DNA from: Pestalotiopsis fici W106-1
Taxonomy: Eukaryota; Ascomycota; Sordariomycetes; Amphisphaeriales; Sporocadaceae
Reading direction: 5' to 3'
Assembly: GCF_000516985.1 (NCBI RefSeq)
Contig: NW_006917093.1
Coordinates: 992,001-1,056,000 of the forward strand
DNA: 64,000 nucleotides
Shown: positions 22,267-33,783 of the stretch, piece after piece
Layout of the letters: each line of letters begins with the position of its first letter
Numbering within the stretch: the stretch's first letter is position 1
Notes under the pieces: model-generated
Told to the model about the DNA's origin: nothing
Seen by the model: only the letters and a program-made list of their open reading frames with translations
The model's database searches: none
Translations under genes and position numbers: made by a program

Positions 22267-24972
22267 TCAAAGCTCCGTAGTCTTCTCGGCCACTGGCAAG
22301 TCCGACATATGAACATCAACGGAGACCGGCGACTTGGCCTCCTCTATGATGGCGGTAGGTGTTTTCAGCGATGTGCTGCTTGCCGGCTTTCCGGCCATTC
22401 CCTTATTCATTCGGCTCTTGTAGTCGCTTAGACTCAGCTTCTTCTTGACTGGGCTCGGATTACTACTCAAGCCATTCACAGCGGCAGGCCCAGGTCCAAA
22501 GGGACTAGCAAGACTGCCTGCAGCAGACATGGGCGTTGTTGTAGGAGAGGCTGCTATTGCCAATGCGCCATTAAAACCGGGAACAGGAGGTAGCTGGACA
22601 CGTAATTCAGGTGAATTAGGCTTCACTTGGCGAGAAGCTAAAGTTTCAATGGGAGAGAAAGCCCTCGTGTCTGTGGGTGAAACCAAAGTTGCATCAGTCA
22701 TCATGGCATCGCCACCTTGGTCAACTTGCGGCTGCTCCTTGGTAGCGACAGGCGAGAGCAATCGACTGCTCCGGTCGGTCGGCGAATCAATGTCCATCTT
22801 CACCAGGGCAGACGCAACAGACGTGGGCGAAGCTGTGGAGAGCCGCCGGCGCTCTTCACAGTCGACTTTTATACGATGCCGGTTATCCAAGAGTCGCTTT
22901 GAGAGCGATACGACACGTCTCTTGGTCTTGGGCGTCTGCTGCACCTGAGAGAACCACTCGCCCACCACCGGATCTGTCTGCACAGCAGCATCGCGGTACG
23001 CTGGTCGCGGCCCTTCAGACGAGTGACGAGAAGGTATGGACACCGAGCCTTGCCTTGGAGTCGATTGCTTGAGTAGATTGGCACTCTGCGGCGAACCTGA
23101 CATGCTCCGGTTGGTACCAGCATCTACATAGCGGCGTTCAGTTGTTCCGCCCATTTGATTCGATGCATTGCTCGTCGAGTTTCTCTTTGGTTTCGTGGTC
23201 GGATTCGGACCGTCTGACGTTCGCTTCTTCTTTCGCGGGGGCTGTTGCTGCTCCATCCGTCGAAACGAATCTTCGACCATGGCCACTTTCCGTTTGTCCC
23301 TGTCTGTAGGCTCGGTGAGGATGCCCAATGTGTCAAAAGATCCTTGTCGTGCTGGTGTCATGTCTCGGCTCGGCGGCTTGCTACGTGACGAGCCAGAGTC
23401 ATTTTCCGCACCATCATCGCCGTGCCCTTCACTGGCAGCACGGCTGGTAGTGGTTGTAGGAGAAATAGCATGTGTTTTCGGTTTGCGCGACTTTTTCTTC
23501 ACCCCGGATTTGGAGTACGATCGATTAATGTACTTCTTGTAAAATCGTACAAAGGCGCAGTCGGAACCAAGATCGCAGGCACATCCGCCATGTTCAGAGA
23601 GAATCTGAAAGAGCCAAACGTGGATACCTTGGTAATCATCGACCGAATTTGGGTCGTATTCGGGCTGTTCAGCAAGATTTTCATCTCCAAGGCCAAGGAG
23701 TTGAAGTGTCCGCCTTCCCCGCTCGCCTCTTTCAAGACGAAAGTCCCACGCAATTGTAATCTGCTCATTTGGTGCGATGCGTCGATCACTAACGAGCCAG
23801 AAGTGGTACTCAGAGCCACTGGAGAGGTATGTCTCAAGGGTAGCATTGGGACGACAACTTCTCCGCACGTAACGGGCAAGCGAGCCTTCTCTCCGGGTGT
23901 CAATATATAACGGGAGTTCCGGATGGAAGAAGACGAATGGGAGCGGCGAGCTGAGCAGGTCCCATTGATTTCCTTCATCACTGCAGTAGTCTTTTTGATA
24001 TCCGAGTTGTCCGTTTAGTTCAACGAGTGGGGTATCTTTCTCGATCGAAGAGGGCGTCGTAAGATATTGCCAATGCAGCACGGTATCAGGAGTAGACATT
24101 TGCTTCTTGTGCGAAACTACCGGTGTACGCTTGATCACGTCGATGTCTGATGGTAAGGGCTGGAAGACATCTTTGTATTCGCATCCGCAATCGCGCCGTA
24201 GTTTCTCATGGTCGCGCGTCCAGAGGGACATGACATTTGAGATTTCCAAGCTCGCGAATGAATTAGTCTGGACAAGCTGAATATCGCGGTCATCGTTGTA
24301 CAGCGCTAGGAAACTATCCGAATAATGGTGAATTTCGCTGTCAGCAGGAATGTCCGGGGGAGTAGTGGCAGGACTGGGCGGGTGGGCATGTGTATTCCCG
24401 TTCTTTTGTCCATAAGACGGGCTTCGTTTGGTGGTGGAACTGATTGATTGGCTTGGCCGATGGGAAGTCTTGGATTTCTTGTGGCCATGCGGTTCTGTAG
24501 ACTGTTTTGTGTTGGGTTCGGGGCCATTGTGACCATTTATTTGCAGGTCTGGCTTGGACTTTTTCTTGTGGCTCTTGGCGGGCGGGCGCTTGATCTTCCT
24601 CTCAGACGGATCCTCGGTGGAATGGATATTGACACGCCGTAACCTCTGCCTCTCATCGGCACCCTGCCGATCGAGGGGTCTCGGTTTACAATCGACGCAC
24701 AAATGGGCAAAATCTGCTTGGAGAGCAGCCTGAGAGGTGGTTGGGTAGTAACACTCAATGTGCTGCCATGTGTCGCAAGGTTCGCAGTAGATAGTGCTCC
24801 CGTCATCGTCAGCAAAGTTGCAGATACACTTGATGGTGTACGGCTCTTCTTCGACCGTCTCAACCTTACTGGGCACGTGTTGCGAAAGGTCGAGTGCTGC
24901 TTTGGGACTGAGGACGGTCGTCTGACTTGGGGGCACTATCTGCGTCGACAGAGACTGCAGCTTCTCTGTCAT
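22267..24972 (-). CDS. PHD finger-SET domain protein (Set3/MLL5-like)
   Basis: Single exon of 901 residues on the minus strand. The PHD finger is at about 48-95: Cys-rich 'CICNFADDDGSTIYCEPCD', 'TWQHIECYY' and 'HLCVDC' supply the Cys4-His-Cys3 ligands. A SET domain lies near 290-430: 'FFHPELPLYIDTRREGSLAR' leads to 'YVRRSCRPNATLETYL' (a variant of the N-H-S-C-x-P-N motif) and 'RRIAPNEQITIAWDF'. The invariant catalytic Tyr region is altered, as in the Set3/MLL5 group, so methyltransferase activity is doubtful. The C-terminal half is disordered, Ser/Thr/Pro-rich, with Lys/Arg clusters. By homology it would be the chromatin-reader core of the SET3 histone deacetylase complex, binding H3K4 methyl marks. 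Confidence 0.85.
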   Translation of the reverse strand: MTEKLQSLSTQIVPPSQTTVLSPKAALDLSQHVPSKVETVEEEPYTIKCICNFADDDGSTIYCEPCDTWQHIECYYPTTSQAALQADFAHLCVDCKPRPLDRQGADERQRLRRVNIHSTEDPSERKIKRPPAKSHKKKSKPDLQINGHNGPEPNTKQSTEPHGHKKSKTSHRPSQSISSTTKRSPSYGQKNGNTHAHPPSPATTPPDIPADSEIHHYSDSFLALYNDDRDIQLVQTNSFASLEISNVMSLWTRDHEKLRRDCGCEYKDVFQPLPSDIDVIKRTPVVSHKKQMSTPDTVLHWQYLTTPSSIEKDTPLVELNGQLGYQKDYCSDEGNQWDLLSSPLPFVFFHPELPLYIDTRREGSLARYVRRSCRPNATLETYLSSGSEYHFWLVSDRRIAPNEQITIAWDFRLERGERGRRTLQLLGLGDENLAEQPEYDPNSVDDYQGIHVWLFQILSEHGGCACDLGSDCAFVRFYKKYINRSYSKSGVKKKSRKPKTHAISPTTTTSRAASEGHGDDGAENDSGSSRSKPPSRDMTPARQGSFDTLGILTEPTDRDKRKVAMVEDSFRRMEQQQPPRKKKRTSDGPNPTTKPKRNSTSNASNQMGGTTERRYVDAGTNRSMSGSPQSANLLKQSTPRQGSVSIPSRHSSEGPRPAYRDAAVQTDPVVGEWFSQVQQTPKTKRRVVSLSKRLLDNRHRIKVDCEERRRLSTASPTSVASALVKMDIDSPTDRSSRLLSPVATKEQPQVDQGGDAMMTDATLVSPTDTRAFSPIETLASRQVKPNSPELRVQLPPVPGFNGALAIAASPTTTPMSAAGSLASPFGPGPAAVNGLSSNPSPVKKKLSLSDYKSRMNKGMAGKPASSTSLKTPTAIIEEAKSPVSVDVHMSDLPVAEKTTEL

Positions 24973-25216
24973 AATCTAGCAGGACACCCCACGAGGTGAT
25001 TCTCGGTGTCTGAGGGTATTATGGTTAAGGGGCTTTACCGTCCTTGTCGAGGTGGCATGACGAAGCCCTTCCCGACTCGACACAGAAGGACAGATTGGAG
25101 TCGAGTGGTAGAAGTGCAATCGTGGGTAGTGTCGATCATAGGCCAGAAGGGTGGGGAGTATTTCTGGGAGTCGATCGCGAGGCTCGATTGATGTTGTTGC
25201 TGTGGGCTACTTGGGC

Positions 25217-25243
25217 CGTCGTCGTTGTTGTCGTCGTCGTCGG
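25217..25243. repeat. GTC/GTT trinucleotide microsatellite
   Basis: Repeated gtc with interspersed gtt units upstream of the SET gene. Confidence 0.6.
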
Positions 25244-25900
25244 CGTAATTGATTCTTCGTCGAGGGACCTCGAGAACGAGGTTGGCTTGTAGAAGCCACA
25301 ATACAAAGGACACGTCCAAAGCACAAAGAAGCAGGGAAATCTCGACAAGAACAACAAGTGAAACAATGTCGCCTGATTTGAAAAAATGGCACCAGAGGGT
25401 TTGATTCGTGTTGTTGTGCGCGTGCAGACGGCGAGAGAGTGAAGTAGGCAGGAATCGCGAAGAGGTGTTCGACGGGTGGGTTTGCTCTTCTTCAAGATCG
25501 CGCGCCGGAGGTTGGGGGGATTCAAGTCGTGTGGAATGTACAGATTTGTACAAATAACGCAAGATAAAATCGTGACGAGATCGCAAGATCGGGCTCGTAG
25601 CAGCAATATTATTGTCGCTTCAAAAGTCGAATGGAAGGGCGACTGGGTGAGAATGGGAGGGGGGTGGGCGGACAGAGTCGAGGGAACAGAATGAGAGTGT
25701 TCAGTTGAGAGGAGAGAAGGTTTGGAGGGAGGGAAAGCGAAAAGGCTTGCGCCCAATGGAAAGACGGCTTGGGGGAATTGAGGAGACTTGGAGCGGAGCA
25801 CGCTGGTGCTGCACACTCGTGGGCAGTCCAAGTTGCTGCAGCGCCAATGGCAGCGGGAAAGCCAGAAAGAGAACAAGAGTAGGCAGGCAGGCCACCAAAA

Positions 25901-25920
25901 GAGAGAGAGAGAGAGAGAGG
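25901..25920. repeat. (GA)n microsatellite
   Basis: Nine or more uninterrupted GA units upstream of the SET gene. Confidence 0.8.
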
Positions 25921-26724
25921 AGGGTACCGTACCGCAGTCAGCCAGCGAGACGAGACAGCCCAGAGCACCACCAAGTTGATTGAATGAGTGGTCTGTCTGG
26001 GTAGCAGTCACTGGGCTGACAGTAGTGGGCGACGACAGGCACTGAGTGGTCTGGTTAGTGGGCAGCAAGAGTGCAGAGAGAACCAAGGTACGCTGAACTC
26101 ATCGGAGAGAAAGCACCTTAACCTCACACTCTCACTCTCACCCACCTAGCCTAGGATGACCAAACATGAACCCAGCCCAGTGCAAGTGCAGCGCCAGCCC
26201 GGCCCAGCGCGGTAGGTATCTGTCTGGGCCGGTGGTGGCAGCTGGCTTGGCCTCTTTCGGTGCTAGAGACAAAGGGAACTTGAACATGATCGAGACGCCA
26301 ACGGCAAGAAGATGAAACCCTTACCATAATTTTTTTTCTTCCCCTCTACTTACCTGATTACAGCTCTTTTGCGGCCTGGCGGAGATGCAGACGAGGCCGC
26401 GCAGAAGAGAGTAAGAAATGCATCGTTCGGTATCGCATGAACAACGCTTGAAGGAGGAAGGGGGAAAGGGTCGCCTGCAACAGCATGAGTACTGATGAGC
26501 GACAGAGAGACGACTTTTTGAAAGTCAGTGGCAGATAGATGGACCGAGTCCAATGCCCGCAGACGGTCCCACAAGCGGGCGCTGTTCGCTGGAAGAGCGG
26601 GCCAATGGCCACCTATCCCTGGAGGAGGGGGGGCGCTTCGCAAGGAAGGCCGGGCTGGAGGGTGTGGCAGGAAGGGGAATGAGCAAGAGATGGGAAAGAA
26701 ATGGAAAAGCCCAGCACAGCAACC

Positions 26725-26746
26725 CAGCCAGCCAGCCAGCCAGCCA
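26725..26746. repeat. (CAGC)n tetranucleotide repeat
   Basis: Five near-perfect tandem copies of a CAGC/CCAG unit. Confidence 0.75.
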
Positions 26747-26960
26747 ACCCCAAGCGAAATGGCGAGAAGTGACGCGCCGGTTAGTTGGTCCGTCGGGGGG
26801 TGGGGGTGGGAATGGGGACGCGATGCACTTGCCATGCCATGCTAGGCTCCAGCCCAGACAGACGGAAGACACAGAGACACGCAGACAAGAACACAGACAG
26901 TGCCTCGAGCTAACGAGCTAGCCCGGATGCGTATTAGCTACGGCGGTCGAGATGAGACAT

Positions 26961-29900
26961 TTGCGCATTTCTTGTCCGCCCCTGTCCTGCTTCATCTTAC
27001 AAATGCCTGAGGTAATGTCTGTATGCAGCCCGGCAGTGCTGATTGGCACACTGGCATGTAAGGTAGTGTAGCTAGTTAGCTGCCTCAGGCAACGATCGCG
27101 TGCGGGGATGTGGTGAAGGTCCTGTTGGTGCGAGGCGATGGATGATGCTCTCAGTCGGTAGAGGCAGGCAGAGAGAGTTTCGGCGTGGACTACCTAGGTA
27201 ATGTAGCCACCCTTCCCCCCCGGTGCAGTCTGCTTGGGTACGAACAATAACAACATGTTGCCCAAATCCATTATGCCGTCTGACGGTTTCGCGGTTTCTC
27301 AGAGATGGTTATCCCATCTCTTTCACCGGCATTCCATAAGAAGTAGCTCGGGAAAGAGACAAGAATGTGCGCAACAGAAGTGAACGGCGATGTGTCGGTC
27401 AGTGCAGTGAGACGTTCGTCTGCCGTTGACGGCATCCCAACACAGCTTGAAGAGGGAGCACGACAGCCATGCAGCGGACAGACAGGCTGGCACCGAGTTA
27501 GAAGGGGAGCGGAAAGATTATGCAACATTGCAAACAAACTCGCTTCTTGTGACGACGCCGCCAACAACCTAAAAGGCCAGCTCCTCATGTGGATCGCTGC
27601 AAGGTGGAAGGTCTACGGAATAGTGTAGTGACTCTGGCTAGCACAGTGCAAATCTCTACTATCACTGCCCGTCCGGCTTCTTGCCAAGGGAAATGCTGCT
27701 GAGCACCCGGCCACGGACAGATGCAGGTAAGCCGGCCTAAACCACAAACAGTCCTCTTGCACGGGATTTGCAGCTGATTAGGTCCTGCTTCATTTCCTAG
27801 CCAATGTTTCTAGCTGCACGCGCAAGCATCAGGTCTTTTGGTTCAATTCTACGAGACTCGGATTTGTACTCTAGTGTCCAGATTCCGCCCAAGTTTTTCC
27901 ATCTCTTGACAATCGCTGCACCTAGGAGCCGTCAGATTAATCAAGCTTTTTGTGTTGCATACTCTTGATTGTCTCGCACCCGCTTCGCCCGCCTCTTCCT
28001 ACGAAAACTAATGACGCGTCTACATATTCCGTTGTGTGCAGAGCTTCTAGAAAGTAGCCATAGCGCGGACGGATCTTACTTGCACAAGCAATCCCTTGCC
28101 CTCTTCTGCTTCATCCTTCATCCCAAAGTCGATGGAGGTTATAGTGTGGAAGCTCAACCAAACTGGAATTCCCCAACCAGTACACCCGCCACAAGTTTTT
28201 CTCTTCTCTTCTTCTTTCGCATGTTCAATATCCACTTCCGTCGACGGCAATCATCAGATTGAAGCTTTGGTCGCTGCGAGGCATTAGTACGATCGTCGAA
28301 GCACCAGACTCTACAGGCTCGAGTTATCAGAAGAATCTATCCCAGGCACTGATAGCAGCATGGAACGAGCTTTAAGTGAGCACGAGCGTCTGAAGTTCCC
28401 CCTCCCCCACCTGGTATCGGTATCTAGCAAGACGATACTTGAAGCGTTCTCTTCCTGACCACAATGTTCTCATGCCAGCACAGTCGTGGCTGTCTATTTG
28501 CGATTGACATGAAGCTACCTCTTGCGGTAGTTGGGTATTGCCTGTCAGCCCGTCGATCTTGGGCCTCGGGTTCCCAAATACGAAACACCTAACTAATGCT
28601 TCAGAGGCTGGGCATTCCCTGATTTGCTAGCTCAAACTCTGTCCCTTATCACATAATAGTACACTACTATTTCTGTCGTCAGCCGTTTACCAAAGCGGGG
28701 TTTACATACATCTCGTAGTTGAAGCTTTGACAATGAATTATAGTAGAGAACCCGGAGAGCCATATTATAGCTGACAAACATGCCAGGCTAAATTATATTT
28801 TCACCAGCGAAATATCCCCCGATCGCCGAATTATGGGTATCTACCTAGTAAGTATAGCGCCTTGGGTCTATACTGGCACAGAGACGGTTAAAATGGAACA
28901 TTTCGTGCATATCAACATGCAGTCATTGAACGTTCAGTCTCCACGACCGACTTGCGTTTTTCTGTTATTGTAACCTGAAGAAGAAAGACACAGGATGAAA
29001 TCTTTGGACTGGATCACTAGAATATTGTGGATTCTGTGGCAATCGGTAAAAAAATCAACAACATCAAGGCATGCTCATAACTCTTAGTGGGATAGAGGGC
29101 CGCTCATGCTTCCAGTGTTTCCCAATATTCAAACATATTAGTACACTCAACACTGCGATGAAAGCTAAGAACGGCCAAAAATATCCGGGAGTCTCCTCGT
29201 GGTCATGCTCAAGGCATAACGCATCATGAAAACACGGTAAAGGGTAGTGGAAAGGGCGAGACACTACGCCGTGCAGTGCAGATTCCACCTCTAAGATACT
29301 GCCAGCTTGATCACAATGTCTCGCAAGAATTCAATATGGGAGGAAGAAAAGAGCAAGAGCAAGTAGAAGACGGGAGTCCACAGGCAGGGATTGATCAAAG
29401 AACAACCGTAAGCATCAGGCAGATATAGGAGCCAGGCAACCATGGTGATCCTGCTGACTGGCTGCTATTGGCTGGTGAGTATCTGATGACAACCTAGATG
29501 ATTTTAATCATAATCGGATACAAAAAGTTGATCAGAATATTCTTTCTGTTCTATTTCGGCTATGACCAGTTATGATATATATCAGCATTCATGCCTTGAG
29601 CCGTGCTCTCTGGCGTAACTCTGCTTTCCCACGAAGCCCGAACATTGAAATAGATTTTGACAATTTAAGGAAATGGACCGGAAGAGCGATGGAGTAATCA
29701 TGTCCAGATATCAGTGCCTCAAATTGCTGCCAAGAGCAAAATGCATAGGTATAAGGCAATTCAATAGACCAGGCCTTCTTCGGCATCATAGACGCCAGTC
29801 GGATTTTCTTCCCTTGAAGAGGTTTTGAATGGTGGGACATTTTTTAAGCAGTTGCTAAGTATATTGCCCTCTGCTGGTATTTACTCCGTACTCCAGCAAT

Positions 29901-31393
29901 GCTAAGAAAAAAAAAAAAACAGAATGACCAGGATTAACCTTCAAGCTTTGCAATCTTCACTTCTCTGTGGTAAGCCGCAACCTCATTTTCATATTACAAC
30001 GGCAAAGAAAGCGTTTATCTTTTACATGTAATTCCCTTTCCAAAATTATCGGAGGTCCAGTGAATAATGCGATTTCCTATTATATCAAAGAAATGTCATC
30101 GATTTGTATTCTTCAAGTGTTTGTAACAAGATGTCCCTGTCAAATGACAAAATCACAATAACTTGCGTTGGTGAGATTAGTATTTCGATACGGCAATGCG
30201 TCCGTCTCTTTTTGAATAAGTCCTTGTCGTGTTTGTGAAAATGAACCCTTCAACCAGCTCCTTCAAGGACACGCCACAATTGCGAATACAAGAACTGCTT
30301 GCTTGTATCACTTGTGAAGACCGTAGAACCTTTTTCTTTTTCTCTTCTTTAAAAAAAAAAAAAAACGAGAACTCAGTAGTGGGATCTGATTGGGATAGAT
30401 CTAGAATCAGTAAATATCATTCCACAATATCCCAAAAACCTGTGTTGACATTCTACTACAATCGCATGTCAATGATACATTTGCCTTCGAGGGGTTCCTG
30501 TAGGAGAATAAGTGGATTTTTGAGGAAACAATTTTCTTACGACAGAAGTCGCCGAGACAATTTGCTCGCCTGTAGGCGGACCTCTGAGAATCAATATATT
30601 CTATGCTACCATAGGCCAAGGTAGGCAGGTGTGGCAGACACCCAAGTGCTCTCATATATGTGAATCTAGCTACAGTTACTGCCAAGTAATCTTGCACTAT
30701 ACGTACAACTGAGCAGTGAACATAAGAAAGTCCTTTTGAAGATATGGGCTGTGCCTCGTGTGTACATAGTATGGAATGAGCAATGTCATACACAGTTACA
30801 CTTGCGAGGGCCGAAACGAATTGAGCAAAGCTTTATCCAAGGTACTAAAGCTTCAAGATTCCACAACTTTGCGCAGCGTTGCTTCAGTATTACTGATTGA
30901 GTTCGTGGCGATGGCGTCGTGTCCTTATTCATTGTGCTGATTGATTCAATTCATTGGCCTCAACCACAATGCTGTTTCTTTGTAGACGAAGAAGGCTGGC
31001 TGCAAAGCCAACTCTGGGTACCTTACCTACCGAAGCGAGATTGGAAAGTTTCGTGTCCGGAAAGTTCGAGGAATCCCAAACTTTTGTAGTCTTATCTGGT
31101 GTGAAGTTTGTTAGTGTAGCACTACCATACATCGGCATTATAATTGCGTACGGAAAGAGCAGTGTTGTATTATATGAATTCAATGATTGAGAGGCAACCC
31201 AACGTTCCGTATTGTGCCTGAATGTAAAAATACCTACGTACAGACCTAGTACCTACGCATTTGGCATGTGCTTTCTCCACTGCGACCATCAATCCCTTCC
31301 CATTTTGATGTCACCGCCCCCGCCAGCAATCCGCTAGACTTGACCGATACCGGTTAGTGGTCGAGGGCTTTATCGGGGCATCTTATCGCTCAT
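26961..31393. other. 4.4-kb gene-poor region
   Basis: No gene could be supported. It is AT-richer than the flanks, with A runs at about 29908 and 30351. Two short minus-strand frames begin with ATG: 29840-29589 (83 codons, basic end) and 29443-29291 (50 codons, one hydrophobic helix); a second hydrophobic frame (29300-29064) lies just past the latter in another phase. None shows a known domain. No transposase, reverse transcriptase or terminal repeat was recognised by eye. Confidence 0.45.
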
Positions 31394-31400
31394 TGACTCA
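31394..31400. promoter_or_regulatory. CPC1/GCN4-type site upstream of acetylglutamate synthase
   Basis: The heptamer TGACTCA is the core site of the bZIP regulator of amino acid biosynthesis (Gcn4, CPC1, CpcA). It lies about 184 bp before the proposed start of an arginine pathway gene, the expected place for cross-pathway control. Confidence 0.65.
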
Positions 31401-31569
31401 CGAGAATACCTCACGGGGCAAGCTGTTTATTTTTATGGATAGACTTTGAAAAGATCGTCTGCAGGCTGGAACCCGATTTGTTCTTTTTTTCTGTGATGCT
31501 GACATCCTGAGGAAACGAAAAATATTATCGGTTCAGAGAGAAGTGAGTGACCTTTCGGGGCCTCGCAAG

Positions 31570-31587
31570 ATGAGCGTTGCGACATGA
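31570..31587 (+). promoter_or_regulatory. Five-codon uORF overlapping the acetylglutamate synthase start
   Basis: ATG at 31570 opens a five-codon frame (MSVAT) that stops with TGA at 31585-31587. That stop overlaps the main ATG at 31584 as ATGA. This arrangement permits termination-reinitiation and could set translation level. It is direct from the sequence, but depends on the transcript starting upstream of 31570. Confidence 0.5.
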
Positions 31588-33783
31588 ATCCGCGAACGAC
31601 CGCCTTGAGAAAGGCTAGTTCTACGATTAATGTAAGTGGGCTCCCTCTCCTCTCGTTGACCTGAGCGACTTTCCAAATTGGCGGGCTCGTCAGCATCACA
31701 AGAAATCAGAGCAGATCTGATCATGCTGCATGATTGATGATCATCACCAGAGTATTATCTGACAGCGCAAGCAGACGACTTTGTGGAAGGATCCGCACCG
31801 ATCATTTACCTCCCAACCAGGCAATGGCCCAAAGATTCCGTCACCGCTTCAGAATGGTGGACGGCCCGCCAGAACTACAGTAGCATCCAGATCGCCATAT
31901 GCATCAATCTCAGAGGCACGAAAAGAACAGAAAATTCAAGACAGGGTATTTACTATTATTACAAAGCCCGAACATCTGCTCAATGTACTAACTTGCCCCC
32001 ACAGGATTTCATACTCTCTGTATTGGAGACCGCTGTTACCAAACGGGATGCTCGGGCATACATGAACAAATTTGTCCCTTTGCTTCAAAAGAAGGGAGCC
32101 ACAGGATTTGAACAGCAAGCCAACGTGCCAGGTTCCGACCTGGCACGGGATCCAGCTGCGCTCAAGGCTGCTGAAACAGAAACCACAGGCGCATCTGCCT
32201 ATATACCACAGCCAGTCTTTGTCGCGTTGGTCAAAATTCGAGCTCCGCAGGCCATCGACGATGAAACTCTGCTCGGAGTGGGAAGAAGCCTTGCGCAATT
32301 AAAGAAGCTTGGACTGACGAGCATTGTTGTCGTCGACTGTGATCTACCGGAGGAGGATGAGGTTGAAAGACGCCGAAAGACAAATCTGCAAGCTGGTCGG
32401 CTCGCAACAGCAATCGACAGGTACGATGAATTAGGTGCCCGCATGATACAGTCACCAATTACCATTGGAGATTCTGCAGGCAAAGATACCTCGCCGTTTA
32501 CGTCCGATGATCTCTTTGTGGGCAACTCCAAAGATCTCATGGACAGTTTGCAGAGCGAGACCATACCAATCATTCCATCCATTGGTTTCACCGAAGATCT
32601 GTGTTCCTTCCGATCAGTCGACCCCAACGATGCGATTATCGCTCTGGCTCGACAACTATCTGGGCTGCAATTTCTAGGACAGCCTGCAGAAGATGCCCAA
32701 ATCACGCGGCTCTTGAAGCTCGCAGAAGTCTACCGTGTCATCATTATTGACCCTGTTGGCGGCATACCTGCATTGAACCAGGCTACAGGGCGGTACATGT
32801 TCCTGAATCTGGAGCAGGAATATGAGGACGTCACCAGAAACCTGGTGGTATCATCGCTGGAGCCTACAGCTGGTCCCAGAGAAGACAACTACTATCACTT
32901 GAAGAATGCAGAACTTGCAAGGAAGACATTGTCTTTGCTCCCCCCAACCGCATCAGCCATCATTACCACCCCACAAGAGGCTGCGAACAACCGATCCACG
33001 GATAAAGACGATCTCGAGTGGGCAATGGTCGGCACAAGGAGAAAGCACAACCCACTGATTCATAACTTGTTGACCGACAGACCTATGCAGTCGTCATCAC
33101 TACCTTCTAATCGCATTCGTCAAGTAACATCTTCGGCCGGAGTGCCAGAGCGAATTGGTTCCCTGACCACACTCGCTAAGCGTGGCATGCCGCTCACCAT
33201 ATTTCCTGACCCCCGAGTAGCCTCGTGGAGGCCACCGCAGCCAGGGGTGGGCGGCCTCAAGTTGACCGATCCCAATATTGACCTCGGACGGCTCGTGTAC
33301 CTCATTAATGATTCCTTTGGCCGGGAACTAGACGTCGAGCATTATCTCAGACGAGTGGAGAACAACTTGGCAGGCATCGTCATTGCTGGTGAATACGAAG
33401 GAGGCGCAATCTTGACGTGGGAAAGCCCATGTGGCCCTGATGGCGTCGTCAACCGGGATCCGTCTCGAATGGTACCTTACCTCGACAAGTTTGCCGTTCT
33501 CCGAAAGAGCCAGGGTGCAGGAGGAGTGGCCGACATTGTTTTCAATGCCATGGTACGAAACTGTTTCCCAGAAGGTGTCTGCTGGCGAAGCAGAAAGGAC
33601 AATCCGGTCAACAAGTGGTATTTCGAAAGGTCCAGGGGCACGATGAAGATTCCGGATATGAACTGGACCATGTTCTGGACAACACCAGAACTTTCGACCG
33701 ACTCCCAGAAGTTCAAGGATTATGAGAGCGTGTGTCGTGGCATTGAGCCGTCATGGGCAGACAACAAGCAGATACTGGATTAG
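31584..33783 (+). CDS. ARG2: Mitochondrial N-acetylglutamate synthase
   Basis: First step of arginine synthesis: acetyl-CoA plus glutamate to N-acetylglutamate, in mitochondria. Exon 1 (31584-31631) encodes MNPRTTALRKASSTIN, an Arg/Ser/Thr-rich presequence ending at a gtaagt donor. The main exon 32005-33783 follows a good branch point and acceptor (tactaac ... cacag) and encodes 'DFILSVLETAVTKRDARAYMN', an amino acid kinase-like region ('VVVDCDLPEEDE'), and the C-terminal acetyltransferase part ('LVYLINDSFGREL', 'IVIAGEYEGGAILTWE', 'FAVLRKSQGAGGVADIVFNAM', 'WYFERSRGTM'). A middle exon ending at 31945 ('SISEARKEQKIQDR') fits in phase, but I could not fix its 5' boundary; candidates lie at about 31754 or 31790. 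Total length about 660 residues, normal for fungal ARG2. Confidence 0.87.

Larger units (their letters stand above)
24973..26960. other. Pyrimidine/purine-biased upstream region of the SET gene
   Basis: About 2 kb, CT-rich on the SET-gene strand, with microsatellites. A 317-codon open frame on the minus strand (26086-25136) has no ATG, is Ser/Leu/Pro/Thr-rich and has no motif; I read it as a by-product of composition in a long leader/promoter. Nothing else supported. Confidence 0.45.

Noticed and set aside
25136..26086. 317-codon minus-strand open frame upstream of the SET gene
   Set aside because: No ATG at its start, Ser/Leu/Pro/Thr low complexity that mirrors the CT-rich DNA, no motif. 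Explained by base composition.
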